A stretch of 64,000 nucleotides of DNA, from positions 29,524 to 93,523 of the forward strand of contig PKXQ01000117.1 in NCBI GenBank assembly GCA_003132405.1. The letters are read 5' to 3'. This document shows, piece by piece, positions 54,544 to 62,635 of this stretch. Numbering within the stretch: position 1 is the stretch's first letter; every line of letters begins with the position of its first letter. The notes under the pieces were generated by a model. It was not told the origin of the DNA and did not search any database. It saw only the letters and a list, made by a program, of their open reading frames with translations. A program made the translations under genes and the position numbers. Source of the stretch: Acidobacteriaceae bacterium. Its GTDB lineage: Bacteria; Acidobacteriota; Terriglobia; Terriglobales; Acidobacteriaceae.

Positions 54544-55584
54544 TCATTTTCGGGTCGGGCCGTCCGGCACGGGTAGAGACTGGAGTTCGTGCTGAATCCA
54601 CTCCAGGTTTTTGCCGTCCTGGAAAGCTGCTTTGAACTCTTCCATATTTTTGTAGAGCATAACATTTGTGCCGGTGGGAACTGCGGCGCGCAGTTTTTCT
54701 CTGGCGGCTGCGGGAGTGATGGTGTCGAAGAGTTCGTCATCAAGCCGGATTTTCTTGGCTTGAACTTTCGGCAGCCAATCGACTGGATCGAGAGTGGATA
54801 TTTTTTTTTGGAACTCTGACTTTCCATACTCAGGCCGTTCGGCCTCCGGCACGAATGGAGAAGTCGAGAGCCAAGTTGGCCAATCGCCCCACGGATCCAT
54901 GGCCTCAAGCACTTTGATACGCGGATCGACGGCTGAAGTCAGGATCGCGATGCTTGCTCCTGACCCTTGCGCGAACATCCCTACACGGTTCATATCCAGA
55001 TCTCCGCGGGCATCCAGATAATTCAGCACCATCTGAACGTCGTGCGCAGAAGTTGCGAGGCATTCTTGCAGTTCGCTGAGAAACCATTGCTTCATGGGAC
55101 GGTCGTGGTAGCGGTGACCGGTGAGCGCGGAAACGAAGCCGACGGCGGCTACGCCGTTCTTAGTCACAAGTTGTTCGAAATCATCATTCTTGAAAATATC
55201 CGTGTCCGTGGGATACCCATAGAGGTACAAGATCACAGGTGGCTTTTTTATTCCCTTGGGCTTCATTACGTAAAGATCGATTGGATCGCCCATCCGCCAC
55301 TGCACTCTTAATAGTTCCATTGTGTAGCGAGGGTAGTCGTTGAAGAATTCTAGCGGCATGGCGGGCATAAGATTGCTGCCGGTCAGCGCGGGCGTAGTCC
55401 AGTCCTCATGCACACCCTTGAAGTGGGAGTCGGTCGGATCGGCCAAAGGCGGAGTTGCCGGCGCGAGTTGGGCAGCGCTAGTTTGCGCCAAAAATAGCAG
55501 CGTGCTTCCGAGAGTAAGTAATCTTATGAATTTGAATGGCAAAAAATTGGCACCGTACTTTCCCCAAACCCGCAATGAGCTCAT
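54544..55584 (-). CDS. Exported alpha/beta hydrolase of the dienelactone/acyl esterase type
   Basis: 346 residues from ATG 55584; the longer frame back to 55812 would overlap the preceding gene. Signal peptide: FKFIRLLTLGSTLLFLAQTSAAQ. The core has VILYLYGYPTDTDIFKNDDF (oxyanion strand), the nucleophile elbow VGMFAQGSGASIAILTSAVD with Ser flanked by glycines, and IKVLEAMDPWGDWPTW. The elbow has Gln at the position usually Gly or Ala, which is unusual. The acidic and His residues could not be placed with certainty; the last 60 residues (MLYKNMEEFKAAFQDGKNLE) contain no clear catalytic His. It may be a sugar or hydroxycinnamoyl ester hydrolase working beside the glycosidases, or inactive. Confidence 0.6.
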   Translation of the reverse strand: MSSLRVWGKYGANFLPFKFIRLLTLGSTLLFLAQTSAAQLAPATPPLADPTDSHFKGVHEDWTTPALTGSNLMPAMPLEFFNDYPRYTMELLRVQWRMGDPIDLYVMKPKGIKKPPVILYLYGYPTDTDIFKNDDFEQLVTKNGVAAVGFVSALTGHRYHDRPMKQWFLSELQECLATSAHDVQMVLNYLDARGDLDMNRVGMFAQGSGASIAILTSAVDPRIKVLEAMDPWGDWPTWLSTSPFVPEAERPEYGKSEFQKKISTLDPVDWLPKVQAKKIRLDDELFDTITPAAAREKLRAAVPTGTNVMLYKNMEEFKAAFQDGKNLEWIQHELQSLPVPDGPTRK

Positions 55585-55651
55585 AAAGAGAGGGCGAGCC
55601 GATAACACGACCCGCCCTCCGTATTCTTGTTCAAGACAACCAGCCATCCAG

Positions 55652-57472
55652 TTACGGTCGAACCTGAAGACCCTGGTTACCCTGAACTTGCTGCGTAGTT
55701 TTGGAGCACGTCGTCGTGGTGGCACATGGCAGGATAGTGCCGCCGGCGTCGCCGCCCTTTTCTGCTGTCCCGCTGTTAACTGGAGCTGCGCCGATAAGGG
55801 TGCCGGCTCCATCGTACTGTTGATAATGCGAGCGCACCAGTTCCAAGCCCGGATCGGTTTGGGTGACCCCGACCGTCTTTACCGCCGGCACGTAGTCCGG
55901 AACGGCATCGACAACCGCTACCTGTGCGCCTTTCACGAGTGCTTTTGCATTCGTTAATCCACCCGCGTACGCGATCACGCGAATGACCGAATACGCGTTG
56001 TAGGTGCCATTGCGGACGTTCGGGAATGAGAGGCCGCCGGCCCAGATATCTTTTTCGGGGCAGGGGAATGCTCCGCTGCAAGAGGCAGGGAGGTTGGCCG
56101 CTCCGGGCAGCACACCAGCCCCGGCGGGTTGACCGGGATCGTATCCGGCGCCGGTTGAGTTCTGCGGTCCGTAGCTCGCGAAAATCGGATCGACATCGTT
56201 CAACGTGGCGTAACCGTAAGCGGTGTTATTGGCCACAGAACTGAAGTTGCCGTAACTGAAGAAGGTGTAGCCGATGCCATCCGTGCCGAGCTTGGCGCCA
56301 GAGTTCTGGACCCACTTTGTGATTTCACCAGCGCCGACGCCTCGATACCGCGCGCCGAGACCGTTCAAGCACGTTCCAGACTGCCCATCGAGTGGGTTGT
56401 TAGCGCCGACGTTGGCTTCCTGGCTAACGCCAAGAATATCACCAGAGCCCGTACCCGTGTAGACCGAGGGTTTACGGAATACGGTGTTTTCCGTGGCAGT
56501 CATCGTACCCGAGAGGGGCTCACGGAGGAAGATACCAATGTTACCAGCAGCCAGACCGAAGGCACTCGCGTCGCAGTTGGTGCCGGAGAATGCCTGCTGC
56601 AGTTGTTGCGGGCTGACATTCGTTAGGTTCGTGAGCTCGCCCTTGTCGCGCTCGAAGAAGAACACCACCGCATCAGCGCCCAACGGCACCACCGTATAGG
56701 TTGGAATCTTCGTACCACTGATAGGATCGTTACCCGTGATGTTGTACGCCAGAACGTTGGCTACGGACGTGCTGCCAGGGTATGCACTCTTGATCTGGTT
56801 TCCCACGTAGGCCGATGCCGCGCTACCCGCAGCCGGACAAATGCCCGCGGCCCAATTTGAGTTGTATCCGAGTCCGTCCAGCCCGTCGCTGGCGGCGCCG
56901 CCATAGGATCCTGCGCCGAGCAAGGAGTTCACGCGGCAGGATTCGAAAGCCGCGTCTTCCGGTCGGACGTCTGTAGCAACGGCATTAACTAGAGTTCCGC
57001 TTGTGAAGACGGAAATAACAGATGAAGGCAAAGCCGTGTCCGAGCCCCAGATAGAGGCAGCGATTTGCGTCGAACCGCTGCCCGAGAGACTGGACAACGT
57101 AGCGCTTACACTGCACTGGGGTTGAGCAAAGAAGCAGCGGTTCCCGACGATGGTGTCGACCTTATCGTCAGACCACACCTTGGCTACGTTGCCGCCGACA
57201 ACGCTCCAGACGACCCAGAGAGTGCCGGGGTCAACGTTGACGGGTGTCACGCGCGAGTCAGTGAGGTTTACGACGTTGGAAGCACTCGTCCAATGGAAGC
57301 ACGTAACACCACCAGTCTGACAATAGTTATAGGTACCGACCCCCAGGCTCTGCCACGCTCCGGAGGAGCCTGCCATCGTTAGTTCGACCGTCTGTGCAGC
57401 TTGTGCCAGAGGCACAATGCCCACGACCGCTGTCAACAACAGACACGCGAAAATCGATTTCATACGCGACAT
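55652..57472 (-). CDS. Exported periplasmic-binding-fold protein (PstS-like domain)
   Basis: 606 residues from ATG 57472; GAGGG lies nine bases upstream and a signal peptide follows (MKSIFACLLLTAVVGIVPLAQA). The protein opens with VELTMAGSSGAWQSLGVGTY, like the AGSS-anion-binding start of PstS-type proteins, and later has VVPLGADAVVFFFERDKGEL, LTNVSPQQLQQAFSGTNCDA and IGIFLREPLSGTMTATE, which follow the second lobe of phosphate-binding proteins. It is nearly twice the usual length, with Gly/Ser/Asn-rich inserts and several cysteines. No ABC transporter genes are adjacent, so it may be an adhesin-like or exported variant and not a transporter subunit. Divergent from the Oar-like receptor. Confidence 0.6.
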   Translation of the reverse strand: MSRMKSIFACLLLTAVVGIVPLAQAAQTVELTMAGSSGAWQSLGVGTYNYCQTGGVTCFHWTSASNVVNLTDSRVTPVNVDPGTLWVVWSVVGGNVAKVWSDDKVDTIVGNRCFFAQPQCSVSATLSSLSGSGSTQIAASIWGSDTALPSSVISVFTSGTLVNAVATDVRPEDAAFESCRVNSLLGAGSYGGAASDGLDGLGYNSNWAAGICPAAGSAASAYVGNQIKSAYPGSTSVANVLAYNITGNDPISGTKIPTYTVVPLGADAVVFFFERDKGELTNLTNVSPQQLQQAFSGTNCDASAFGLAAGNIGIFLREPLSGTMTATENTVFRKPSVYTGTGSGDILGVSQEANVGANNPLDGQSGTCLNGLGARYRGVGAGEITKWVQNSGAKLGTDGIGYTFFSYGNFSSVANNTAYGYATLNDVDPIFASYGPQNSTGAGYDPGQPAGAGVLPGAANLPASCSGAFPCPEKDIWAGGLSFPNVRNGTYNAYSVIRVIAYAGGLTNAKALVKGAQVAVVDAVPDYVPAVKTVGVTQTDPGLELVRSHYQQYDGAGTLIGAAPVNSGTAEKGGDAGGTILPCATTTTCSKTTQQVQGNQGLQVRP

Positions 57473-57971
57473 AGTATTGATCCCTCTCTCAAAATGGTTT
57501 TGAAACTGTTTCGTCGCACGTGAGGCACAGCGCCACACGCAGGCAGAAAAACGCTAACCAACCAGCGATCACTTTTTGTCCGCAACAAGTTTGAGCGAAT
57601 GGGCTGAGCGGGTGGCCAAAGTGCTGATCAACTCGCGCAGCAAAGCTTGAATTGCAGCCCGAGTCTATCTGCTGCGCTGCCGAGCGATGTTAAGGTTGTA
57701 TGACAAATTAGTGAAAATTCCGTAACGAAACCGCGCGGAAGATATTTTGATTCAGCACTTTTGCCGCAAATACGATGCGGCTAAAGTGAAATACTTTTCC
57801 GCTGCTGCTCATCCTTAATGGGAGCAACACGGGCAGCGTTATGAAACGTCTTTGGGAGAAAAGTCATCTGGCGGAATTCACATTCTGTTAACTTTTGCGT
57901 TCTGACCGGTCATATACAATCCCGCTTTGCCATTTCATCCTTAATTACCTATTTCTCCCGGAGCGATTAGT
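57473..57971. other. 499-bp divergent intergenic region
   Basis: No gene is supported. The stretch separates the binding-protein gene (leftward) from the large receptor (rightward) and must hold both promoters. A possible -10, TATACAAT at 57913-57920, lies 51 bp before the receptor start, with TTTTGC 16 bases further upstream of TACAAT as a weak -35. GGAG seven bases before GTG 57972 is the receptor ribosome binding site. The sequence is richer in A and T than the genes beside it. No palindrome matching the IclR-type operator was found. Confidence 0.45.
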
Positions 57972-60900
57972 GTGCCGTGCGTTGCGTCATGTTTTTTTGC
58001 CCGTGTCGCCAGCGTGATAATGCTGATGTTTCTCGGGCTGCCGCTAATCGTTGCTCAGGAACAACAAAATGCGGCGATCGATAAGGCCAGCCTGAGCGGG
58101 ACGGTGACCGCAAAAGCCGGGGCGGTGGTGCGGGATGCAAAAGCAGTGCTGACGAGCGCTACGGGCGCGAGGCTCGCGCTTGCGGTCAATGACAAGGGCG
58201 TTTATTCCGTCACCGGACTTTATCCCGGGACTTACACGGTGACGATATCGGCGGATACGTTTGCCGACGTCGTCTTCGAAAACATCACGCTGACGCCGGG
58301 TCGAAAGATGACGCTGGACGCCATTCTGGAACCGGCGAGCGCCAAGCGCGTGGTCGACGCCGAAGGAGCCGGCCAAGCGGAAGTCGCTGCGCTTCTGGCT
58401 CAAACAACTCGCAAAATTGTCGGCGACAAAGGCGCGATCAGCGGAGCGGCGACCGACCAGACCGGCGCCGTCGTGACTGATGCGAAAGCCATCCTGACCA
58501 GCACCACCGGGGCGAAACTGGAAACGCCGGTCAACGAAAAGGGAGTCTATTCATTTACCGGACTCGAACCCGGTACATACAAGCTGGTAGTAACAGCGCC
58601 GAACTTCGCGGAGATGCCGTTTGACAACATTACGCTAACTGCGGGCCTTGAGTTGACGCTGGACGCGGCCCTTGTGCCGGCCAAGGCGAAGGCTGAAGAA
58701 GTCAACGTCGAGTCGGGTGGGCTGGGAAAAGTAGAGACGGAGAGTGCCACCGTTTCGGGAACGATTACGCAGAAAGAAGTTGTGTCGATCGGACTCAACG
58801 GCCGTAATTTCACGCAACTGATCGCGCTCGCGCCCGGCGTCAGTAATCAGACGGGGCAGGACGAAGCCAAGGTCGGAGTAGTAGGCAGTGTCAAATACAG
58901 CGTGAATGGAGGCCGCGTCGAGTACAACACGTTTGAAGTTGACGGCAGCGACGTGCTTAACACCGGCCTGAACGGAGCGTCGAGCACGCTCATGGTATAT
59001 CCCAGCCTCGATGCGATTCAGGAAGTGAAGGTGCTGACTTCTAACTATGGCGCGCAGTTTGGGCGCACGGCATCGGGCACGGTGCAGGTAACCACGAAAT
59101 CGGGAAACGCACGGGTCCACGGCAATCTCTACGATTTCGTGCGAAATGAGGCGTTTAATTCGCGCAATTTCTTCGACGTTGTTTACACATCGCCGCCACC
59201 TCCTGGGGATCTCACTGGCGGGCAGACATTTGGAACTAAGGCACCACTTTACCGGCGCCAGGACTTCGGGGGTACGATCGGCGGTCCGCTTTTCATTCCC
59301 GGTGTTTTTAACAAGCAAAAGGATAAAACTTTTTTCTTTTACTCTGAGGAATTTCGATTGGAGAAAACTCCCACGGAGTACAACGAGGCGGTGCCGGGAT
59401 TGAAAGAGCGCGGCCTCATCCTGCAATCGGGAGGAATTAGGGAAAACCTGCAGACGAATCCAGGGACGGGAGCTGTTTACCAGGACTTCGATTTTAGCGA
59501 CGTGTGCCCCTTGAACTCGGGAACGTTTGTGCGCGCGCAGTTTCCGGATTGTCCGTCGGTGTCGCCGGGCGGAAGTCCTGGAACTCTGGTTCCACTGCCA
59601 CATCTGCAAGGAGTTCTTGGCACGGTCAGCGTGGACAAAAACGCGCTGGCAATCTTGAACGCGAATCTAATACCGCTGCCAGATGCGTCCGTTGGTTGTA
59701 ACTTCAGCCTCGTCAATTTCAATCCTGCCAGTCCCGACCCCACAGACCCTAATCGCTGTTACAACGCCGCAATATCTCCTTCTACTTACTGGCGAGAAGA
59801 ATTATTTCGCATCGATCAAGTCTTGACTGACAGATTCAAGGTCTCATTTCGCTACATTCACGACGCCTGGGATACGACCGTGCTCGCCCCGCAGTGGAGC
59901 TACCTGAGAATGACCAAACCCGCCGCGAGCGTATTCCCGACCATCCAGAACCGCTTCTTTGGGCCGGGCACAAGTCTGGTAGCGCGATTCACCCACACAA
60001 TCTCGCCGACGCTATTAAACGACACTGTTGTTAGTTACTCCAATTCTGACATTACCTTGACTGATCAGAACGGCCCTGGCGGCGCCCAGTTTCAGCGCAA
60101 TCGTTCGATTGATCAGCCGCTGGTCACCGATCCGTCGGCTCCGGGACAATGTAATCCCGCGCTCAGCGTCGATCCGGTGACGAGTTTTCCGCAATGCGCT
60201 ATCGGTTACATCTTCAATAACGGTTTTGGCGGCAAGATGCCGGGAGTGGAGATTTTGGGCACGAATGCGGCCTATGGAGGCGAAGGCTTTGCGGCCGATC
60301 CCGCCTATATGCCCTGGGGACATACTAATCCCACTTACTCCGTCCGCGACGATATCGGGAAATCCGTTGGCAGGCACACATTCCAGTTTGGAGCGCAATA
60401 TATTTATTCCCAGCGCAACCAGACCAACAATGCTATTGGTGCGGCCTCCGGTGACTTACAAGGACTTTTGACTTTCAGTAATTCGACGCACAGCACAGGC
60501 AATGCCTTCGCTGATTTTTTGATTGAATCGGACTCGAATGCGCACAGTATTCCCGAAGGTTTCATTCAGAGCTTTACGCAGGATTCGGCGCAGCATCGTT
60601 ACTACCAACGTTTTCAGATTGGCGAACCTTACTTTCAGGACGATTGGAAAGTAACTCGCCGACTTACTCTTAATCTCGGTCTGCGAATCAGCCTGTTTGG
60701 CACTTACAGCGAGAAGAATCACAATGCCTGGAACTGGGAGGCGTCTCGATTTAACAGGTCGCGATTTGCGGTAGACCCAATTTACGGAGAGCTTCTGGAC
60801 AAGACTGCCGGATCGATTCCGGTAACGTTTAATCCCGTCACCTTTCAATTGGATCCTGGCGTCGTAACAGACCTTGGCCTGGTGCAGTGTGGATTGAACG

Positions 60901-62546
60901 GAACGCCGGCAAGCTGCATGCAAGGCCATCTGTTCAACCCTGCGCCGCGCATCGGTTTTGCGTGGGACCCCGTGGGCGATGGTAAGACGTCGATACGCGG
61001 CGGCTACGGCATTTTTTTCGAGCATGGCACTGGCAACGAGTCTAATACTGGCTCGCTGGAGGCGAGCGCTCCAGTTGTTCTTAGCATGACGCAGCAGCTT
61101 CCAGTCAGCTATCCGTGCATTGGCAACGTCGGATATGGACCGGCGTTTGATCCAGCAAACAGCGCCTGCGCAAGCTTAGTGGGCGGTACACCGCCCTCGG
61201 CTGCGTCTGTTTTTCCACTCGACGTTACGTCGATTCCAACTAAGGCGATTTGGCCCTACGCACAGCAATGGAGTTTTGGCGTGCAGCGCGAGTTACCTCA
61301 CGCCAATGTGATTAATGTTGCATATGTTGGAAGCCGCGGGACGCACTTGACCGTCGAACGTCAAGTGAACCAGTTGATGCCGTTGCCCCTGAACCAAAAT
61401 CCGTTCGGTCCTAATGAACCACTGACCATTAGCGATTGCACAATTCTCCCGAACGGGCAATCTGGCGCCCCTGGTGACGCCCCTGGAGATGGCATTCATC
61501 CATTCTTACTGATGAATGGAACGCAAGTGACACCACAAAACCCCGCTTACATGTATTTGCAGGCGGCGTGCACTAATCCAAATCTTCCCAACGTTAATTC
61601 TTTGCCCGGGCGGCCTTACTCGGGCCTCGGAAGAGTTCTTTCTTTGCAGAATGTGGCCGATTCGAGTTATCACGCGCTGCAATCGACCGTGGTGCACAAC
61701 AGTGGGCCACTTACTCTTCAATTCGCGTATTCTTATAGCCACTCACTTGACGATGCGTCCGATCGAAGCGATCCGATTCTGGTTAATTCTTACGATCTGC
61801 GCGAGAACAAGGCGAGTTCCAGTTTTGACGAACGCCATTTGGCGACCCTCAGTTATATTTATCAACTTCCGCTGAAAGATTTTCCTCGTCGCTTCAGCGA
61901 TTGGGCCAATGAGGAGCCAAAGGATGACAGCGCGCCAAACTCAACCTGCTGTTCCTCTTTGGTGAATCAACTGGCCGATGGCTGGGAGCTTTCGGGCCTA
62001 ACTCTTTTTCAGTCGGGTGTGCCGTTTACCGTGATCAACAGTGCGGGCAATACCGGCATTTCCCTGACCGATAACGCCGGAGTTTCGAGTGGACTTGGCA
62101 TCGCGGCTTCCTATCCTGACGTGCTCAAGGGACAACAGACGCCTCTTAGCAATTCGCAGAGTTTTGGACCGCTCATCGGCAATCCTTCTCAGTTCGTGGC
62201 TCCGCGCGGTCTCACATTCGGGGATGCGGGCAGGAATTTTCTGAATAATCCGCATCGGTTGAACTTTGACTTGGCGCTGCTCAAACATTTCACAATACGC
62301 GAGTCCGGCCAACTTGAATTCCGCGCTGAGGCCTTCAACATCTTCAATCACACTGAGTTCCGAATTTACGATCCCGACAATCCGGGCAGCACCGGCAATA
62401 ACGTTGTTAGTTGTTATGCCGGGCCCGTTTATTCCGCTGGATTCAAAGGCAGCGGAGCCGATTGCGTAACTGGGGCTTCGTTTCTGCACCCACTCGATGC
62501 GCATCGGCCTCGCACGATACAGTTTGCTCTCAAGTTAGGCTTTTAG
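57972..62546 (+). CDS. Very large Oar-like TonB-dependent receptor with duplicated N-terminal domain
   Basis: 1524 residues from GTG with GGAG seven bases upstream. Signal peptide: VASVIMLMFLGLPLIVAQEQ. Two carboxypeptidase-regulatory-like beta domains follow in tandem, about 40-125 (ASLSGTVTAKAGAVVRDAKA) and about 154-240 (GAISGAATDQTGAVVTDAKA); they are internal duplicates sharing KGVYSxTGLxPGTY and DNITLT-type endings. Then come a plug-like part (SIGLNGRNFTQLIALAPGVS, GQFGRTASGTVQVTTKSGNA-like) and a barrel ending in QFALKLGF. Typical Oar receptors have one such domain, so this one is longer by about 110 residues. It is followed by a lipoprotein gene. The ligand is unknown; no glycosidase is adjacent. 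Confidence 0.93.
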   Translation: MPCVASCFFARVASVIMLMFLGLPLIVAQEQQNAAIDKASLSGTVTAKAGAVVRDAKAVLTSATGARLALAVNDKGVYSVTGLYPGTYTVTISADTFADVVFENITLTPGRKMTLDAILEPASAKRVVDAEGAGQAEVAALLAQTTRKIVGDKGAISGAATDQTGAVVTDAKAILTSTTGAKLETPVNEKGVYSFTGLEPGTYKLVVTAPNFAEMPFDNITLTAGLELTLDAALVPAKAKAEEVNVESGGLGKVETESATVSGTITQKEVVSIGLNGRNFTQLIALAPGVSNQTGQDEAKVGVVGSVKYSVNGGRVEYNTFEVDGSDVLNTGLNGASSTLMVYPSLDAIQEVKVLTSNYGAQFGRTASGTVQVTTKSGNARVHGNLYDFVRNEAFNSRNFFDVVYTSPPPPGDLTGGQTFGTKAPLYRRQDFGGTIGGPLFIPGVFNKQKDKTFFFYSEEFRLEKTPTEYNEAVPGLKERGLILQSGGIRENLQTNPGTGAVYQDFDFSDVCPLNSGTFVRAQFPDCPSVSPGGSPGTLVPLPHLQGVLGTVSVDKNALAILNANLIPLPDASVGCNFSLVNFNPASPDPTDPNRCYNAAISPSTYWREELFRIDQVLTDRFKVSFRYIHDAWDTTVLAPQWSYLRMTKPAASVFPTIQNRFFGPGTSLVARFTHTISPTLLNDTVVSYSNSDITLTDQNGPGGAQFQRNRSIDQPLVTDPSAPGQCNPALSVDPVTSFPQCAIGYIFNNGFGGKMPGVEILGTNAAYGGEGFAADPAYMPWGHTNPTYSVRDDIGKSVGRHTFQFGAQYIYSQRNQTNNAIGAASGDLQGLLTFSNSTHSTGNAFADFLIESDSNAHSIPEGFIQSFTQDSAQHRYYQRFQIGEPYFQDDWKVTRRLTLNLGLRISLFGTYSEKNHNAWNWEASRFNRSRFAVDPIYGELLDKTAGSIPVTFNPVTFQLDPGVVTDLGLVQCGLNGTPASCMQGHLFNPAPRIGFAWDPVGDGKTSIRGGYGIFFEHGTGNESNTGSLEASAPVVLSMTQQLPVSYPCIGNVGYGPAFDPANSACASLVGGTPPSAASVFPLDVTSIPTKAIWPYAQQWSFGVQRELPHANVINVAYVGSRGTHLTVERQVNQLMPLPLNQNPFGPNEPLTISDCTILPNGQSGAPGDAPGDGIHPFLLMNGTQVTPQNPAYMYLQAACTNPNLPNVNSLPGRPYSGLGRVLSLQNVADSSYHALQSTVVHNSGPLTLQFAYSYSHSLDDASDRSDPILVNSYDLRENKASSSFDERHLATLSYIYQLPLKDFPRRFSDWANEEPKDDSAPNSTCCSSLVNQLADGWELSGLTLFQSGVPFTVINSAGNTGISLTDNAGVSSGLGIAASYPDVLKGQQTPLSNSQSFGPLIGNPSQFVAPRGLTFGDAGRNFLNNPHRLNFDLALLKHFTIRESGQLEFRAEAFNIFNHTEFRIYDPDNPGSTGNNVVSCYAGPVYSAGFKGSGADCVTGASFLHPLDAHRPRTIQFALKLGF

Positions 62547-62635
62547 GATATGCAACTATCATGTTCGCAATAAGTACACAGTCGACCCAATGCTATGCGA
62601 ACTTACTTTTATCGCGCTGCTCTCACCGCGCGCGC

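Noticed and set aside
57715-57730. TTCCGTAACGAAA near 57719 as a fourth copy of the IclR-type operator
   Set aside because: Only one half-site (TCCGTA) matches; the other half lacks the TACGGA sequence, so it does not meet the palindrome.
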